Of a stretch of 7,310 bases of DNA, positions 5,938 through 7,310 are shown in pieces; position 1 is the first letter of the stretch, and every line of letters begins with the position of its first letter. Below the pieces are notes generated by a model. The model searched no databases. It was not told where the DNA came from and saw only the letters and a program-made list of their open reading frames with translations. The stretch comes from Candidatus Omnitrophota bacterium (GTDB lineage Bacteria; Omnitrophota; Gorgyraeia; Aquiviventales; Aquiviventaceae): positions 1 to 7,310 of the forward strand of contig JACPAW010000091.1 in the NCBI GenBank assembly GCA_016180605.1. Reading direction: 5' to 3'. Made by a program: the position numbers and the translations under genes.

Positions 5938-6747
5938 TCACTGCCCCTCCCTTCCGAGCCATTCGCGCAATCCCTCACCGAGCATATTAAAAGACAACAC
6001 CGTGAATAAGATGCATAGTCCCGGGCTTAAGGTCAGCCACCAGGCCACTCCAAGTGCTACCCGTCCCTCGTTGAGGACGTTGCCCCAGCTAGGAGTGGGA
6101 GGCTGAACGCCTAACCCTAAGTAACTCAGCACCGATTCGGTGAGAATCGCCCCTCCGACTCCTAAGGTGGCACTGACCAGAATCGGTCCCATGACATTCG
6201 GCAGAATATGCCGTGTGGCAATCCACCAGTTAGAGGCTCCAAAGATGCGCGCTGCCAGCACAAAATCACGCTCCTTGATGCTCAAAACTTCAGCCCGAAC
6301 CAGACGTGCTACCCCCATCCAACCGGTTAGGCCGATGACTAGCATGATGTTGTAAATACTCGGTTCCAAAATAGCAATGACGGCAAGAAGCAGAAAAATC
6401 GAGGGAAACGCCATCATCGTATCCACAAAACGCATCAGAATCGCATCGACCCACCCTCCGAAGTAGCCTGCAAGCATCCCAATCGATGTGCCCACCAATA
6501 CGGCTACTCCAACGGCGATAAAACCGATGATGAGGGAGATGCGCGAGCCGAAGATCAAGCGGCTGAGCACATCCCTTCCCAACGGATCTGTCCCTAACCA
6601 ATGCGCTCTACTTGGAGGTAAGAGGGCTTGACTTAAATCCACCTGTAATGGATCATACGGGGCAATCCAAGTCGCACCTACCGCAAGCAATGCGAGAACG
6701 GCTAGGAAAAGAACACCGACTATAAAAAGACGGTTTCGAATCAGCAT
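5938..6747 (-). CDS. Peptide/nickel-type ABC importer permease, DppC-like
   Basis: This inner-membrane permease has 269 residues and about six membrane segments. It carries the DppC/OppC hallmarks in order: N-terminal segment (8-28) followed by the periplasmic IAPYDPLQVDL region (28-38); LGTDPLGRDVLSRLIFGSRISL (51-72); the cytoplasmic EAA loop that docks on the ATPases, E153 to about N184, with core ERDFVLAARIFGAS (159-172) and HILPN (180-184); and LGLGVQPPTPSWGNVL (210-225). These match the family closely and the gene looks intact. It starts 5 bases after the stop of the first permease gene, the usual B-C arrangement. The stop TGA (5940-5938) is followed by the repeat-filled 142-base gap instead of a direct junction with the ATPase gene. 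The substrate is probably peptides, but nickel, sugars or other small molecules are possible in this family. Confidence 0.94.
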   Translation of the reverse strand: MLIRNRLFIVGVLFLAVLALLAVGATWIAPYDPLQVDLSQALLPPSRAHWLGTDPLGRDVLSRLIFGSRISLIIGFIAVGVAVLVGTSIGMLAGYFGGWVDAILMRFVDTMMAFPSIFLLLAVIAILEPSIYNIMLVIGLTGWMGVARLVRAEVLSIKERDFVLAARIFGASNWWIATRHILPNVMGPILVSATLGVGGAILTESVLSYLGLGVQPPTPSWGNVLNEGRVALGVAWWLTLSPGLCILFTVLSFNMLGEGLREWLGREGQ

Positions 6748-6752
6748 CCACT

Positions 6753-7310
6753 CTACCGTTGCGACTCTCCCACACGGATGCGAGGATCAGCCCAAGCGTA
6801 GGCCAAATCCGCCAGAAGATTGCCGATTAAAGTAAGAAACGCTCCGATTGTCACCAGGGCCATCACCACGTTTTGATCCCGTGCCATGACGGCATCGTAA
6901 AACAGACGTCCCATGCCCGGAAGAGAGAAAACCGTCTCCATGACCACACTTCCTGCAATCAGATCCGGCAAGGAAAGCCCAACGATTGTGACGATAGGCA
7001 GAAGCGCATTGCGCAGCCCGTGACGGAACCAAATCTTCCAAGGCTTCAGCCCTTTCGCATAGGCGGTGCGGATATAGTCCTGCCGCAAGACGTTGACCAT
7101 GCTCGAGCGCACGTAGCGGGAAAGCCCTGCTAGGCTAATAAACGTCATGACCCCCACGGGCAAGATAAGATGCCATAGCAAATCCCCCAGACGTCCTATC
7201 CAAGGCAATACTTCATAGTCCAGCGCATGCAGCCCGGAAACAGGAAGAACACGAAGGTGCACCCCGAAGAACGTAATCCCCAACAGAGCCAGCCAAAATC
7301 CCGGAATGGA
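6753..7310 (-). CDS. Peptide/nickel-type ABC importer permease, DppB-like, 5' part outside window
   Basis: The open frame enters from the window edge and codes for the last 185 residues of a DppB/OppB-type permease (normally about 310-340 in total). The fragment opens with SIPGFWLALLGITFFGV, a conserved family region. LPVSG (22-26) then precedes the next membrane segment. The EAA loop RQDYIRTAYAKGLKPWKIWF (76-95) is followed by RHGLRNALLP (96-105), then AGSVVMETVFSLPGMGRLFYDAV (119-141) and the C-terminal DLAYAWADPRIR (168-179). A TTG codon at 7283-7281 could be taken as a start, but the clear homology continues upstream through it to the edge, so the gene is partial rather than short. The DppC-type gene follows after 5 bases. 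A substrate-binding protein gene, often next in such operons, would have to lie beyond 7310 or elsewhere. Confidence 0.93.
   Translation of the reverse strand, partial: SIPGFWLALLGITFFGVHLRVLPVSGLHALDYEVLPWIGRLGDLLWHLILPVGVMTFISLAGLSRYVRSSMVNVLRQDYIRTAYAKGLKPWKIWFRHGLRNALLPIVTIVGLSLPDLIAGSVVMETVFSLPGMGRLFYDAVMARDQNVVMALVTIGAFLTLIGNLLADLAYAWADPRIRVGESQR

Noticed and set aside
7281..7283. TTG as the start of the DppB-type gene
   Set aside because: Conserved family sequence continues in the same frame upstream to the window edge, so this is an internal leucine codon.

Overview
This window is a compact bacterial gene block. Every recognisable gene lies on the minus strand, so transcription runs from position 7310 towards position 1. 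The proteins are typical of a free-living bacterium: a peptide/nickel-type ABC importer, glycogen synthesis, thiamin synthesis, a MarC-type membrane protein and a spermidine-synthase-fused membrane protein. No phage, plasmid, insertion sequence, tRNA or rRNA is visible. Base composition looks roughly balanced. The sequence does not name the organism. A proteobacterial-type GlgC, a membrane/spermidine synthase fusion and heptameric tandem repeats point only loosely to an uncultured or non-model Gram-negative-type lineage (inference).

Layout in the direction of transcription:
(1) 7310-6753: inner-membrane permease of the DppB type, its 5' end cut by the window.
(2) 6747-5938: DppC-type permease.
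(3) 5937-5796: a 142-base gap filled by two arrays of heptads (TCAGAGG/TCAGAAA) in opposite orientation.
(4) 5795-4995: DppD-type ATPase.
(5) 4990-4181: DppF/OppF-type ATPase.
(6) 4165-3575: MarC/UPF0056 family membrane protein.
(7) 3573-2323: GlgC, glucose-1-phosphate adenylyltransferase.
(8) 2306-1494: ThiG, thiazole synthase.
(9) 1497-1: membrane part of a fused membrane/spermidine synthase protein, still open at the window edge.

The two permeases and two ATPases together form the membrane core of one ABC importer. The substrate-binding protein is not in the window. Apart from the 142-base repeat gap, junctions are very tight (from a 4-base overlap to a 16-base gap). The block could therefore be one long transcript or a chain of coupled genes, even though the later genes (marC, glgC, thiG, the fusion protein) have no obvious shared pathway.

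The points most worth a second look are the inverted heptad arrays that split the transporter operon in the future 5' leader of the ATPase genes; the long, internally duplicated membrane protein at 1-1497; and the unusual glgC-thiG-fusion protein linkage without thiS. I did not find a convincing new defence system or mobile system here.
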